A stretch of DNA of 64,000 nucleotides from an uncultured bacterium (GCA_903895695.1 CAITUY010000165.1:28927-92926); one strand, 5' to 3'. Positions 13,728 to 22,872 are shown, counted from the first letter of the stretch. The notes: generated from the sequence alone by a model not told the origin. Numbers and translations are program-made.

Positions 13728-16700
13728 CTATGAGACCATTCGACTCGCGTGTGCATCCAATCATGCGGATTGGCGGACCGGTGCTGCTTCTTGCCGCGAT
13801 TCTAGGCGGGCAGTCTGCGTTGCAGGCGGACGACACCCCACTCCAACGTTTCGTGCTGCGCGAGTACCTGGGAAAGAGCTGGAGCAACGAAGTGGTCGTG
13901 CTCCCGGTCGACAGCGCGGATGTTACCGGGCAAGGCAGCGCGGTCCGCCTCCTCGGGCCGGACGGTATTTCTGTTCCCTTCCAGTCTGTTGCCGAAACGA
14001 ATGGCACTCGCGCCATCGCGTTTCAGACCGATTTGCAGGCGTTCACGGAGAAAATTTACCGCCTCGAACGCGGCGCCGACAGGAATCCGCCCGCGACAGA
14101 CCTGCGCCTTGAACAGGAGCCGTCGTGCATCCGCATCGCCAATTCCTTGGTTGGCATCGAAATCCCAAACGCGCAGGGCGCCTACACGAATGGTCCGTTC
14201 CTGCGCATGAGACTGCGGTCGGGCACGTGGATCGGCGCCGGCAAACTCCTCGGCAAGGCAGTGATTGAAGACTATGCGGCCAAGGTGGTCGCTTCCGGCC
14301 CCGTGTTTGCGGAGGTCGAGTGTGTGTACCGCTTTGCCGGCGGGAAGCACTGGCAGGTGAACTTCCGGGTCGAGGCTCATGAGCCCGTCGTGCTCGTCAG
14401 CGAGACCTGCGATCTTCCTGTTGGATCGACCTGGAATGTGCTGGTCAACCCTGGGTTCGCTCCCACCCACTCCCTCTCCTCGGTGTCGTTCGGAGCCAAG
14501 GAGGCTGCGAAGTACCGTCTCGACAAACTGAACTACAACGGAGCCGCCCCTCTGCTCGTGGCTCCCTGGCCCGTCTGGTGGAACCCCAGCAGCGTGGGCT
14601 TCGTCGGCCTCTTCAAGGTCCCGGAAGGTTCGGCCGTCGTCCGGGGCGGCGAAGCGGTGGTGGCCCTGCCGCGTTCCGATGGCACCCTGGCTGGCGCCAA
14701 GCCGGAGCCCGGGTCCGACGTTCTGGCGGCCATCGTCGGTGACGAAAAAGCGCCCAAGGGCCCACAGCCGATGGACGACGTTCTAGCCGTCGCGGCCGGG
14801 CAGGCCGAATTCTGGGCCAATCCGGGTGAGGATGGCCCGTCGAAAAGCATGCCCCTGTGTACGGGCACGAATCGCGAACTGTACCTGTCCTGTTCGCTGG
14901 CCGGACCGGGCCGGCGCTGGCTCCTCGCCGCGCTGACGACGAAGGACAACCTGGTGCCCGACGACTCCCTGTGCTCAGCCCAGGCGATGATGGTCAAGCA
15001 TCTCGAGACGCCCCTGGATGAAGTCGTCCACATGGTGCTGGAGTGGGATTCGAAAACCGCGTTCGACTACCCGCGGCTGGTTACGCCCCGGAGCGAACTG
15101 GCCGCGCGGCCCGAGGTGAAGGAAAGCGCAGAAGCGCGGCGCGCCCTGAAGAAGAACGACAGCCCGGGTTCACTGTCGCGCAAACTCCTGCAGCCCGCGT
15201 TGAAGATCTTCCTCGGCTCGCCCGACCAGCCGGCCCAGTCCGTCGACACGGTCCATCGCTGCGAACGCATCATCCGCCTGGCCACCTACGCCGATATGCT
15301 GCTCGGGTCCGATGTCCTGACCCGGCCCGAGCTCAGCTCGGTGCTTGGCCTGCACGCGGTCGAATGGGGCCGTCCCATCCTCACCGATAAGGATGTTTTC
15401 TCGGAGGCCGATATCCGTTACGCCCGGGCCCAGATCGCCTTCCTCGCCTACAAACTGTCGAGCCCGAATTACTACTCGCTCGAACGGAACTACCGCGCCA
15501 ATCCGAACATGACCACGACCCGCTATTGCGCCATGACCATCCTCGCCTGCCTCGTGCCCGATCACCCCCGGGCCAAGGCCTGGGCGCAGGGCGGGCTCGA
15601 CGAAGTGGAGCGCGAGTTGAAGGAATGGACCGGCCCGAACGGCGGCTGGCTCGAATCGCCCCACTATCAAACCACGGCCATGTCGGGCATTCTGCTGCTC
15701 TCCTTTGCCGCCCGACACGCCGGGTTCGCCGATTACCTGCACGACGTCCGCTTCGAGCGCGCCATGCGCTACCTGGCCCGGATCAGCACGCCTCCGGATA
15801 TCCGCTTCGAGAACAAACGCCACTTCCCCCCGGCGGGCAATACGTACCAGTTCGAATCCACCGGCCTGTTCGGCGTCCTCGCCAAGGCGTGCCGCGAAAC
15901 GAACCATGACCTCTCTGATGAGTTGCAGTGGGCCTGGATCCAGCAGGGCAGAAACCGGAACAGCGGCATCGGCGGTGATTTCTTCACCAACGCGCTCTAC
16001 GCCGACTTCGAGCCCGCCGCGCCCAAATGGGGCAGCGAAAGCTTTCCCGGCTCCGGGGTTGTGCTGCGCAGCGGCTTCCCCACCGCGCGGGAGACCTACC
16101 TGTACCTGCTCCAGGGCGGCTTTGCCGAGCACTACGACTTTGATCGCGGCAGTTTCGAACTCTGGGGCAAAGGGCGCCCCCTGTGCCTCGACTGGGGCTA
16201 TTCCTTCAAGGTCGGGCGGATGGCGGCCTGGCAGCATAACCGCGTGGACGTGGGCAACTGGGGCGAGATCAAGAATTTCCAAACATCCGATGCCGCCGAC
16301 TACCTGCACAGCAGCCAGCAGGGCTGGGAGCGCCAACTGCTCCTCGTGAAGGACCAGGACCCGCTCGGGCCAAATTACTTCGTCCTGCGGGACACCGTCG
16401 CCCAACCCGCCGCCAACTGGTGGCTCTGGCTTTACACAGAGCGCTCCCTCCAACTCTCGAATGATGTTCTGCACGTCACCGGCATCCACGACGTCGATCT
16501 CGACATCTGGCTGCCGTCAAAACTTGTCAGCCATTTGAAGCCCGCGAAAATGAAAGTCACGGCAAAGAAGCACGACAAGTCGACTCCGCTGCCCGCCTCG
16601 CTCGGCGACATTGGGCAAACCAAGGCAGGGACAACCCTGGAGTCGCTTGACGCTGTTGTGAATGCACCTGCCGTCAAGGGCGCCGTGCCGGACACTGCGA

Positions 16701-17098
16701 TCGAGACCCGCACGGAAACCAGCGAGTGCTTCGATATGAGCTCGCAGAAACAACGGCCGCTGACCCAGGAGGGCCTTACGCTGCCGGTCACCAAGGACGA
16801 ACCCGTCTTCTGCGTGCTCTACCCGCGACTCAAAGGAGAGAAGGCGCCCGTCTTTACCGCCCTGGCCGACGGGCGCGGCGTAAAAATCACGCACGCGGCA
16901 GGTACCGACTATGTGTTCGTCTCCGCCGAACCGTTCGAGTTCCACGACGGGGACATTGCATTCAAAGGCCGGACCGGCGTGATCCGGATGCACGGCGCAA
17001 CGGTCGATCTCGCCCTTGGAGAGGGTGGCGACCTCGCGCAGGGCGATAAGAAATTGTCGTCGAAAGAACCCGCGTTCCGCTCCTTTCCCGGAAAGTAA
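13724..17098 (+). CDS. Large exported heparinase II/III-like polysaccharide lyase
   Basis: A 1124-residue protein with a signal peptide (IGGPVLLLAAILGGQSALQA). An N-terminal beta-rich region (about 35-450) is followed by an alpha/alpha toroid (about 520-790; NYYSLERNYRANPNMTT, GGWLESPHYQTTAMSG) and a heparinase II/III-type beta domain (about 800-1000; SGVVLRSGFP, YLLQGGFAEHYDFDRGSFEL, AAWQHNRVDVG). This layout fits heparinase II/III and alginate lyase-like proteins that break uronic acid polysaccharides in the periplasm or outside the cell. The HYDFDRGSFEL segment corresponds to the conserved metal or active-site region of the C-terminal domain. The length is well above the usual 600-750 residues because of the N-terminal module. 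The substrate is not predictable. It precedes a GH106-like gene by 27 bases, so they probably share a transcript. Confidence 0.72.
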   Translation: MTMRPFDSRVHPIMRIGGPVLLLAAILGGQSALQADDTPLQRFVLREYLGKSWSNEVVVLPVDSADVTGQGSAVRLLGPDGISVPFQSVAETNGTRAIAFQTDLQAFTEKIYRLERGADRNPPATDLRLEQEPSCIRIANSLVGIEIPNAQGAYTNGPFLRMRLRSGTWIGAGKLLGKAVIEDYAAKVVASGPVFAEVECVYRFAGGKHWQVNFRVEAHEPVVLVSETCDLPVGSTWNVLVNPGFAPTHSLSSVSFGAKEAAKYRLDKLNYNGAAPLLVAPWPVWWNPSSVGFVGLFKVPEGSAVVRGGEAVVALPRSDGTLAGAKPEPGSDVLAAIVGDEKAPKGPQPMDDVLAVAAGQAEFWANPGEDGPSKSMPLCTGTNRELYLSCSLAGPGRRWLLAALTTKDNLVPDDSLCSAQAMMVKHLETPLDEVVHMVLEWDSKTAFDYPRLVTPRSELAARPEVKESAEARRALKKNDSPGSLSRKLLQPALKIFLGSPDQPAQSVDTVHRCERIIRLATYADMLLGSDVLTRPELSSVLGLHAVEWGRPILTDKDVFSEADIRYARAQIAFLAYKLSSPNYYSLERNYRANPNMTTTRYCAMTILACLVPDHPRAKAWAQGGLDEVERELKEWTGPNGGWLESPHYQTTAMSGILLLSFAARHAGFADYLHDVRFERAMRYLARISTPPDIRFENKRHFPPAGNTYQFESTGLFGVLAKACRETNHDLSDELQWAWIQQGRNRNSGIGGDFFTNALYADFEPAAPKWGSESFPGSGVVLRSGFPTARETYLYLLQGGFAEHYDFDRGSFELWGKGRPLCLDWGYSFKVGRMAAWQHNRVDVGNWGEIKNFQTSDAADYLHSSQQGWERQLLLVKDQDPLGPNYFVLRDTVAQPAANWWLWLYTERSLQLSNDVLHVTGIHDVDLDIWLPSKLVSHLKPAKMKVTAKKHDKSTPLPASLGDIGQTKAGTTLESLDAVVNAPAVKGAVPDTAIETRTETSECFDMSSQKQRPLTQEGLTLPVTKDEPVFCVLYPRLKGEKAPVFTALADGRGVKITHAAGTDYVFVSAEPFEFHDGDIAFKGRTGVIRMHGATVDLALGEGGDLAQGDKKLSSKEPAFRSFPGK

Positions 17099-17125
17099 GA
17101 CCGGGCCACCACGGAGAAACCCACC

Positions 17126-19285
17126 ATGAGCTCATCCCGCTTTGATCCTGCCGCGTTTGCCGATCCCCCAAAACCATACCGGCCCCTTCAGATGGTGCAC
17201 GGGTTCGACGACATGCTGCGGGATCGGCCGGGCCTCGTCGGCGAGGCGGGCATCGACGAACGACTGGACAAACTGATCTCACTGGGCATCGGGGGCGTCG
17301 TCGCCAACGTCGGATTCCGCGATTATCTGGAAAGCCCACGCCAGTGGGAGATCTATCGCTATGGCCTCCAGGCCGCGACCCGGCGCGACATGGTGCTCTG
17401 GTGGTATGACGAAAAAGGCTATCCCAGCGGCACGGCGGGCGGCCTCGTGACCCGCTCGCATCCGGAATTCGCGTCCCTGGGCTTGGCCTGCTATCACGTC
17501 CGCGCCGCCGGGCCGGCCGACGTGGTCTTTCCCCGCCCCGCCGATTGCCGCGCCATGGTGTGGGCGGGCGCCTTCGCGGGCGATCTGCGGCAGGCCTGCC
17601 GTGAACGCTGCACCGACCTGTGCGGCCAGGTGGACGCGGACGGCACGTTGCGCTGGACCGCGCCGGCGGGCGACTGGACAATCCTCTACCTGGCCGAGCG
17701 CGTCAATCCCGCGCACATGATCCCCAGCGGCACGGGCGAGGAACTGAGGCACTACGTCAACCTGCTCGATCCCAAGGTCACCGCCGAATTCCTCCGCGTG
17801 ACCCACGAGGCCTATTACCGCCAAACCCCGCCGGAACTCTGGAAACGCATGCGCGCCGTGTTCACCGACGAGCCAACGCTGCATAGCGAATATGGCGCCG
17901 CCGCGTTATCCGGAAACGCCAAGGAAACGGATCACCCGCCGTTCGTGCCCTGGATAGGAACGTTCCCGGCATCGTTCATCAAGGCCAAGGGCTACGACCT
18001 CAGGCCCCTGCTCTACCTGCTGTTCTGCTCTGAAACCGAAGAGGCCTGCTACGTCCGCCAGGACTTCTACGACGTATTGACACAGGTGTATGCCGCCGCC
18101 TTCTACAGCCAGATCGGCACGTGGTGTCGGGCGCACGGCATCGCCTCCTCCGGCCACGTGCTGAACGAGGAATGGCTCGGCACGCACGTGGCCTGTCACG
18201 GCAGCCTGTTCGCCGCGATCCGGCGCCTGGATTTGCCCGGCATCGACATGCTGGATGGCGATCCGGTCCGCATGCTCAACGGCCTGGGCTTCCTCACGGC
18301 CAAACAGGTGGCCTCGGTGGCGCATCTCATCGGCGCGGACGAAGTGCACTGCGAGTGCTCCGACTGGGTCCAGCGAACGACCGAGAAGCGGGGCGTGACG
18401 GCGCGCGAGCGGATCGGCCAGGGAAATCTGCTCTATGTCATGGGCGTCAATCAGGTCACATCCTACTGGGGCTGGGAAGATATCGGTGAAGACCGGTACC
18501 GCGCTTATAACGACTATATGGGCCGGTTGGCCTTGCTGCTTCGCGGCGGCCGGCACGTCTGCGATGTGGCCGTGCTCTATCCCATCCGCGCCGCCTGGGC
18601 CACCTTCGTCCCCCACAGCCCGCTCGCGGCAGCCAACATCGACACCCCGGCATTCAATGCCCGGCTCGACCGCCTCGGCGGCATCGGCTATGCACAGCCT
18701 GTTCGCGACCTGATCCAAAGCCAGGTCGACCTGGACATCGTGGACGAACAGGCCATTCTCGAGGCCACGATTGAAGACGGACGGCTCTGCGTGGCGCAGG
18801 AGCGCTACCGAATCGTGGTCATTCCCCGGGCCGACACTCTGGGCGCGGCCACGGCCGAGAAGCTGGCCGCCTTGGGCAGGGCAGGCGGCAGCGTGTTCTT
18901 CATCGACACGCCGCCCATGCGCGGCGAAAGCGCAGAGGCCACCGGACGGCTCCAACTCGCCATCAAGACTCTGGTTGACTCGGGGCCCGGACAGTCAATC
19001 GCGCTCGACCAGCTTCCCCGGGTGGTTCGCGAGAACGGCGCGGGCGATTTCACGCTGGCCGCGCCGGACCGCGACGTCCTGTTCACGCATCGGCGGGTTG
19101 ACGAGTGCGACGTGTATTTTGTGATCAACGCCGCAGCAGCTCCCCGGACGATCTGTCCCCGCTTGCGCGTGCCGGGATCCTATTCCCTCTACAGGCCCTC
19201 AACCGGAACCACCTGCGCTTCACCAGCCGGAAGTGAGATCCACCTCGATGGATTCGAAGGCGTGTTTCTCGTCAACGTCTCGTGA
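17126..19285 (+). CDS. GH106-like glycoside hydrolase (alpha-L-rhamnosidase-like)
   Basis: A 719-residue protein with the N-terminal pattern of GH106-type enzymes: GIGGVVANVGF, then VLWWYDEKGYPSGTAGG, close to the DE-x-G-W/Y-P-S-G-x-A-G-G signature. The Glu/Asp residues in FTDEPTLHSEYG and the metal-binding-type segment SGHVLNEEWLGTHV also fit the barrel of this family. GH106 enzymes remove alpha-L-rhamnose; the rhaA gene at 56412 gives a possible downstream route for the sugar. It lacks a signal peptide and is shorter than many GH106 proteins (over 900 residues), so it may act on imported oligosaccharides or belong to a related unnamed family. It follows the lyase gene by 27 bases. The ATG at 17126 is preceded by the purine-rich stretch ACGGAGAAACCCACC. 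Confidence 0.6.
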   Translation: MSSSRFDPAAFADPPKPYRPLQMVHGFDDMLRDRPGLVGEAGIDERLDKLISLGIGGVVANVGFRDYLESPRQWEIYRYGLQAATRRDMVLWWYDEKGYPSGTAGGLVTRSHPEFASLGLACYHVRAAGPADVVFPRPADCRAMVWAGAFAGDLRQACRERCTDLCGQVDADGTLRWTAPAGDWTILYLAERVNPAHMIPSGTGEELRHYVNLLDPKVTAEFLRVTHEAYYRQTPPELWKRMRAVFTDEPTLHSEYGAAALSGNAKETDHPPFVPWIGTFPASFIKAKGYDLRPLLYLLFCSETEEACYVRQDFYDVLTQVYAAAFYSQIGTWCRAHGIASSGHVLNEEWLGTHVACHGSLFAAIRRLDLPGIDMLDGDPVRMLNGLGFLTAKQVASVAHLIGADEVHCECSDWVQRTTEKRGVTARERIGQGNLLYVMGVNQVTSYWGWEDIGEDRYRAYNDYMGRLALLLRGGRHVCDVAVLYPIRAAWATFVPHSPLAAANIDTPAFNARLDRLGGIGYAQPVRDLIQSQVDLDIVDEQAILEATIEDGRLCVAQERYRIVVIPRADTLGAATAEKLAALGRAGGSVFFIDTPPMRGESAEATGRLQLAIKTLVDSGPGQSIALDQLPRVVRENGAGDFTLAAPDRDVLFTHRRVDECDVYFVINAAAAPRTICPRLRVPGSYSLYRPSTGTTCASPAGSEIHLDGFEGVFLVNVS

Positions 19286-19367
19286 TCGTCGTTTGGCACC
19301 GGCCTCGCAGGTCGCTATGAACCGGCGTCTGCAGCCACTACACGTAGCGTCATGAATCCGCGACAGC

Positions 19368-19630
19368 CTCGGAGCGGCGCGGCTTCCCGCTCCGGCAGGC
19401 CGGAACGCGAAGGCGTTCCGCTCCAAAGAGGTGACTGACTTATGACGCTCCGTAAAATGCGCCCGCCGGCGCCACACCCTCATCGGAGCGGCGCGGCTTC
19501 CCGCGCCGGCCTGCCCTGAGCGCTATCGAAGGGCCTGCCCTGAGTGCCACCGAAGGGCCGGAACGCGAAGGCGTCCGCTCCAAAAAGGTGGCTGACTCAT
19601 GACGCTCTGTGTGGTTCGGCCCGCCGGCGC
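19368..19630. repeat. Tandem copies of hairpin repeat family B plus CCCTGAG...GAAGGG units
   Basis: Two tandem units of about 115 bp carry the same element bounded by GGAGCGGCGCGGCTTCC and the inverted CGCGAAGGCGTTCCGCTCC (19371-19424 and 19485-19581). Each is followed by a shared flank (AAGAGGTGACTGACT and a GACGCTC segment). The second unit holds an insertion of two 24-bp tandem units starting CCTGCCCTGAG (19510-19533 and 19534-19557), a hairpin repeat known from many genomes. The 352-base gap between the GH106-like and ceramidase-like genes is almost entirely this repeat material; it lies between convergent genes. Confidence 0.75.
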
Positions 19631-19637
19631 GACGTCC

Positions 19638-21059
19638 TCACTCGAAGAGTTCACAGACAGTGGCGACGGCCTTCTCCACGACGGTTTCAAGACTCCCCGG
19701 CGCCAGTTTGGCCCAATACGTCACCTCCGCATTGGCCTCGTGGCCGCCGCGCGCGTAGGCCTCTCGCGTCGGCAGGTAGCCGACGTACTGAGTGGTGAGA
19801 TGCGCCGGAAAAACGTAGGGTGCCGCGGAATTCGTCTTGATCGCCAGTTGCCCCTCCACAAAAGGCTCGCCGGGCAATCCCACAATCGCCAGGTCGCCGA
19901 CCCGGAGGACCTGGATTTCATAGGAGAACCGGGGTTCACGCTGGCGGCAGAGTTCCACGCTTCGCGTTGATGCGGCGCTGAACCACTGCGGATCGACCTC
20001 GCCGCTCTTGCCGCGGGGCGGGTGCGGGTGTTTGGCGAGTAGCGCGGCAACTTCCTGCCGGCGTTTCTCGGGAATATCGCGGTACGACAGGATGGCCTGT
20101 TCAATTCGCCAGTCCAGAACGCCGCTCTGCCCGAACGTCATGCCGTGGGTCACCCGTTCACTCATCGCGGCAAGCTCGCGACCCATGCGCCGATGGTCCG
20201 GTGTGCAATCCGGGTCAAACGGATGCCAAGGATTGATGTTCCCGCAGCAGCCATTCAAGACAAGAGGAACGACTGTGCTGCCGTAGATCTTCTGCAGCTC
20301 GTGCGACCAGGCCCCGGGCCAATCGGCTGACACGGCACAGTAGGTCTCTCGATGCCCGAAGACATTGACGGGATGACACGTATGATGCAGCAGGAACGCG
20401 ATCGGTTGCATATCCAGGCGTTGCACGCAGCACACCCCGACCTCCGGGTCCATCGGACCTTCCAGGTAACAGAGATCCGTGATGCCAAACGGCTGATTCT
20501 CGTGTCCCATTGGTTTGGGCATCATGATCGTTCCATCGCGGCGCACGCCACGGCGGTTGAACGCCAGCTCGCCGACGATGCCGCGTCCCAGGCCGATACG
20601 AACCGGCTCGAGGCGGCCCGCCGCCTCGACGGCCGCGCGGACGGCGGCCCGCGCCGCCTGCTCGCCGTACGCGAGCTCTGCCCCGCGCAAGTACTCCGTC
20701 TCGGCGGTCGTCTCCAAGGGGAAATCCTGATCCAGCATGAAATACCCGACACTCGGCGCCGAGTGCGTCTGAATGGCGTGTACCATGATGGCATCGGGCG
20801 CTATTCCGGTCTTCTCGGCAATGCCGGCCCGAATCCTCGAAGTGTATTCGCTGGTGATGATGGTGACATCAAGCGTGACGATGCAGAGCTTGCGCCCCGC
20901 TGCCTCGAATACGATGGCCTTGGCAAAGAGCGGATCGAGGACGGACTGGGCCGGCCGGTGCTCTCCGCAGCCGCTACCCGAGAGATGGGTACCCGCCGGC
21001 GGCGTGATATCCACAAGTGCGGCCCCTGCCCGCAGCGTTGTTCCATCGCGCTTCTTCAT
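19638..21059 (-). CDS. Neutral/alkaline ceramidase N-terminal domain-like protein
   Basis: A 473-residue protein beginning MKKRDGTTLRAGAALVDITPPAGTHLSG (quoted in part: AGAALVDITPPAGTHLSG), the start typical of proteins with a neutral ceramidase N-terminal domain. Metal-site histidines fit in VHAIQTHSAPS and HHTCHPVNVFG, with NGCCGNINPWHPFD later, close to the NGxxGDxNP motif of the family. It lacks a signal peptide and the C-terminal immunoglobulin-like domain of true ceramidases, so it is one of the shorter paralogues common in Planctomycetes and Verrucomicrobia, where the substrate is unknown. The ATG at 21059 follows ACGGAGGATGACAGC, so the longer frame to 21356 is rejected. Confidence 0.78.
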   Translation of the reverse strand: MKKRDGTTLRAGAALVDITPPAGTHLSGSGCGEHRPAQSVLDPLFAKAIVFEAAGRKLCIVTLDVTIITSEYTSRIRAGIAEKTGIAPDAIMVHAIQTHSAPSVGYFMLDQDFPLETTAETEYLRGAELAYGEQAARAAVRAAVEAAGRLEPVRIGLGRGIVGELAFNRRGVRRDGTIMMPKPMGHENQPFGITDLCYLEGPMDPEVGVCCVQRLDMQPIAFLLHHTCHPVNVFGHRETYCAVSADWPGAWSHELQKIYGSTVVPLVLNGCCGNINPWHPFDPDCTPDHRRMGRELAAMSERVTHGMTFGQSGVLDWRIEQAILSYRDIPEKRRQEVAALLAKHPHPPRGKSGEVDPQWFSAASTRSVELCRQREPRFSYEIQVLRVGDLAIVGLPGEPFVEGQLAIKTNSAAPYVFPAHLTTQYVGYLPTREAYARGGHEANAEVTYWAKLAPGSLETVVEKAVATVCELFE

Positions 21060-21063
21060 GCTG

Positions 21064-21225
21064 TCATCCTCCGTGTCCCGATTCGATGATCTCGTCATAC
21101 CCTGCGACGTCGGGCCGGGACCACACTTCGTTCTGATAGCCGAACATGTCCCCGCCCGATAGCCGCCCCTGGGCCGTGGCCACCACCCGTCGCCGCTCGT
21201 GGTCGATCTGGTATGCAATAGGCAT
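21064..21225 (-). pseudogene. Remnant of a small conserved protein of unknown function
   Basis: A 53-codon frame beginning MPIAYQIDHERRRVVATAQG and continuing GYQNEVWSRPDVAGYDEI, then stopping after SGHGG. It resembles the N-terminal half of small (about 130-residue) proteins found in many environmental bacteria, which I recall only by their general pattern and whose function I do not know. The second half is missing, and the stop lies 4 bases before the ceramidase-like start. It is probably a decayed or truncated gene, though a short functional protein cannot be ruled out. Confidence 0.35.
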
Positions 21226-21441
21226 GATCCCGCGAGAGTAGGACCGCGGACTGGCATAAGCAAGGCCGCATGACGCGCATCTGACGAGACCCTTTGCACC
21301 GATCTGACGGCCTGCACCCATGAACTTCGCCAATTTCGGCATGGGTGGACGGTCACGGTCTTGGCGCTTGTGCGGCCCGTGTCAATCTGTAAGACTCCGC
21401 GACGGTCTGCCGTTGCACCACAAGAGAGGCAAGATGCAGGG

Positions 21442-21645
21442 ATGAACGAAGCCGATACATGCCGGAAACTGGTGATTCCTGCGCTTCAGGCGGCTGGGTG
21501 GGATCGCGAGCCGAGTCGGATCAGCGAACAGGTGACGTTTACCGACGGACGGATCGTAGTCGTTGGCAAACAGGCCCGGCGGCGCGTGGGGAAACGAGTT
21601 GCTGGAGAAGAAGAGCGAATGTGGAATAGGGACTGCCGAATGTAG
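21442..21645 (+). pseudogene. hsdR: N-terminal remnant of type I restriction enzyme subunit HsdR
   Basis: The frame starts MNEADTCRKLVIPALQAAGW and continues SEQVTFTDGRIVVVGKQARR. This is the characteristic first 50 residues of type I restriction endonuclease R subunits, normally followed by a RADYLL nuclease segment. Here the homology stops at about 21590 and an unrelated tail ends at 21645. The nuclease and helicase parts (about 950 residues) and HsdM and HsdS are absent, so this is the stump of a deleted R-M locus. Fic genes are common passengers in type I loci, and a Fic gene follows directly. Confidence 0.7.
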
Positions 21646-21660
21646 AATGGGGTGAAGAGA

Positions 21661-21735
21661 GAAACCACGAAAGGCACGAAATACACGAAAAGAGGATGAC
21701 CGAACCGCGAATGAACGCGAATAGACGCGAATGCA
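21661..21735. repeat. CACGAAA-type short repeats before the Fic gene
   Basis: AACCACGAAAGGCACGAAAT and the following ACACGAAA form three 9-base-periodic CACGAAA units at 21664-21690, then three CGCGAAT units at 21705-21735 run into the Fic coding start. The same motif, or its complement TTCGTG, occurs at 22845, 53541, 53603, 60991 and the right edge. It lies at the junction between the HsdR stump and Fic. Confidence 0.7.
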
Positions 21736-22379
21736 TCAGATACGTGACGCCGGAAGGGCCGGAGGCAGAGATGCAGCCCGGTTCGCACGGGCGAGTTCTC
21801 AGGAATCTGCTGGGGATCACACGGAAGGGGGATATGGACCGCGCCGAGTACGAAGCGCTACTCCGCGTCCAAAAGTCGTTCCTGCAACGGATTGGCCCCG
21901 AAACCCGGTTCACCGTTGAGTTGATCCGAGAGATGCATCGGTGCTGGTTGGGCGACATCTACTCGTGGGCGGGCAGTTATCGCACCGTCGAATTGCAGAA
22001 GGGAGCCTTTCGTTGGCCGCCAGCTTACCTGGTGGAGTGCAACATGCAAACCTTCGAGAGTGGATTGTTGCGCGCGCACACGCCGTGCCCTGCGGAAGTC
22101 CTGGCCCAAGTCGCCCGCCGCATAGCCGAGGTGCATGGCGAGTTACTGCTCATTCATCCCTTCCGGGACGGGAACGGTAGACTGGCCCGGTGGCTGGCCG
22201 ATCTCATGGCGTTGCAGGCCGGTCAACCTGTGCCGAAATACGAATTCGAAAAAGACCCCCAGGGCAAACGGCAAAGCTCCTATCTGACGGCAGTCACTCG
22301 GTCGTACGGTCAGGACTACGAGGCTTTGACCGTCTTCTTTACCGAGGCCATCGAGCGGCGTCTGGCGGAGGGCCGTTGA
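21696..22379 (+). CDS. Fic-family protein (putative AMPylating toxin or effector)
   Basis: A 227-residue Fic protein with the complete catalytic motif HPFRDGNGRLAR (His154, following ELLLIHP) and the typical preceding WAGSYRTVELQKGAF flap. The N-terminal RYVTPEGPEAEMQPGS and RVLRNLLGI segment matches Fic proteins linked to type I restriction loci or mobile regions. Fic enzymes usually transfer AMP from ATP to a hydroxyl of a target protein. No clear inhibitory helix motif or separate antitoxin gene is seen. The first codons lie in CGCGAAT repeats, so the start may be 21696 or the ATG at 21711; residues from CIRYVTPEG are needed for the family fold. There is no clear ribosome-binding site. It sits beside an HsdR stump, which suggests a decayed defence island. 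Confidence 0.82.
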   Translation: MTEPRMNANRRECIRYVTPEGPEAEMQPGSHGRVLRNLLGITRKGDMDRAEYEALLRVQKSFLQRIGPETRFTVELIREMHRCWLGDIYSWAGSYRTVELQKGAFRWPPAYLVECNMQTFESGLLRAHTPCPAEVLAQVARRIAEVHGELLLIHPFRDGNGRLARWLADLMALQAGQPVPKYEFEKDPQGKRQSSYLTAVTRSYGQDYEALTVFFTEAIERRLAEGR

Positions 22380-22741
22380 CGTGGCAAACGGGCACCTTCG
22401 AAGATACTGGAATCCCGTGCATTCTCGCTCAACATGCGTTCCCGCATGCTCGCGTTCCTCAAATACACGTTGGACTGGAGTAGTGTCTCCATGGCCGGTC
22501 CTCAAACTTGGCTTCGGATATAGGGTTCCCTCGGCACAAGGCCCGGAAACCACGCGGCATGAAGCCGAGCTTCATCCGATCACCTACCAAACTATGCCCC
22601 AGCTACTGCAGAAGCACAACAGCAGAATGCTGTCCGGCGGGGGCGAACCCTATCGAGCCGACTTTATGACTGTGTCGAGTCACCAAGTGGCACCCAGATC
22701 CTGGGCTAAGAGCCCACTCGAGAACCTGTCCGCCTCTTCTG

Positions 22742-22821
22742 GGAGCGGCGCGGCTTCCCGCGCCGGCTCGTCGCGAGTGCCCCTCGCCACGAGCGGCCGG
22801 AGCCGGAAGCGGCTCCGCTCC
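22742..22821. repeat. Hairpin repeat family B, third copy
   Basis: Starts GGAGCGGCGCGGCTTCCCGC and ends GGAAGCGGCTCCGCTCC, the inverted ends of the elements at 19371 and 19485. The central part (TCGTCGCGAGTGCCCCTCG) differs and forms its own small stem. It lies between the Fic gene and the oxidoreductase gene. Confidence 0.65.
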
Positions 22822-22844
22822 GTGCGGCAGAGCAGATTGACGCC

Positions 22845-22872
22845 CCTTCGTGCTCTTCGTGCTCTTCGTGGT
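22845..22872. repeat. TTCGTG tandem repeat
   Basis: Three consecutive units CTTCGTGCT, CTTCGTGCT and CTTCGTGGT, 9 bases each. They end 35 bases before the oxidoreductase start codon. It is the reverse complement of the CACGAAA repeats at 21661. Confidence 0.7.

Noticed and set aside
15170..16489. A 439-codon minus-strand frame opposite the heparinase-like gene
   Set aside because: No domain or start signal; the plus strand has the coherent lyase sequence.
19368..19630. CRISPR-like appearance of tandem repeats
   Set aside because: There are only two long, hairpin-rich units with no regular spacers, and no cas genes are in the window.
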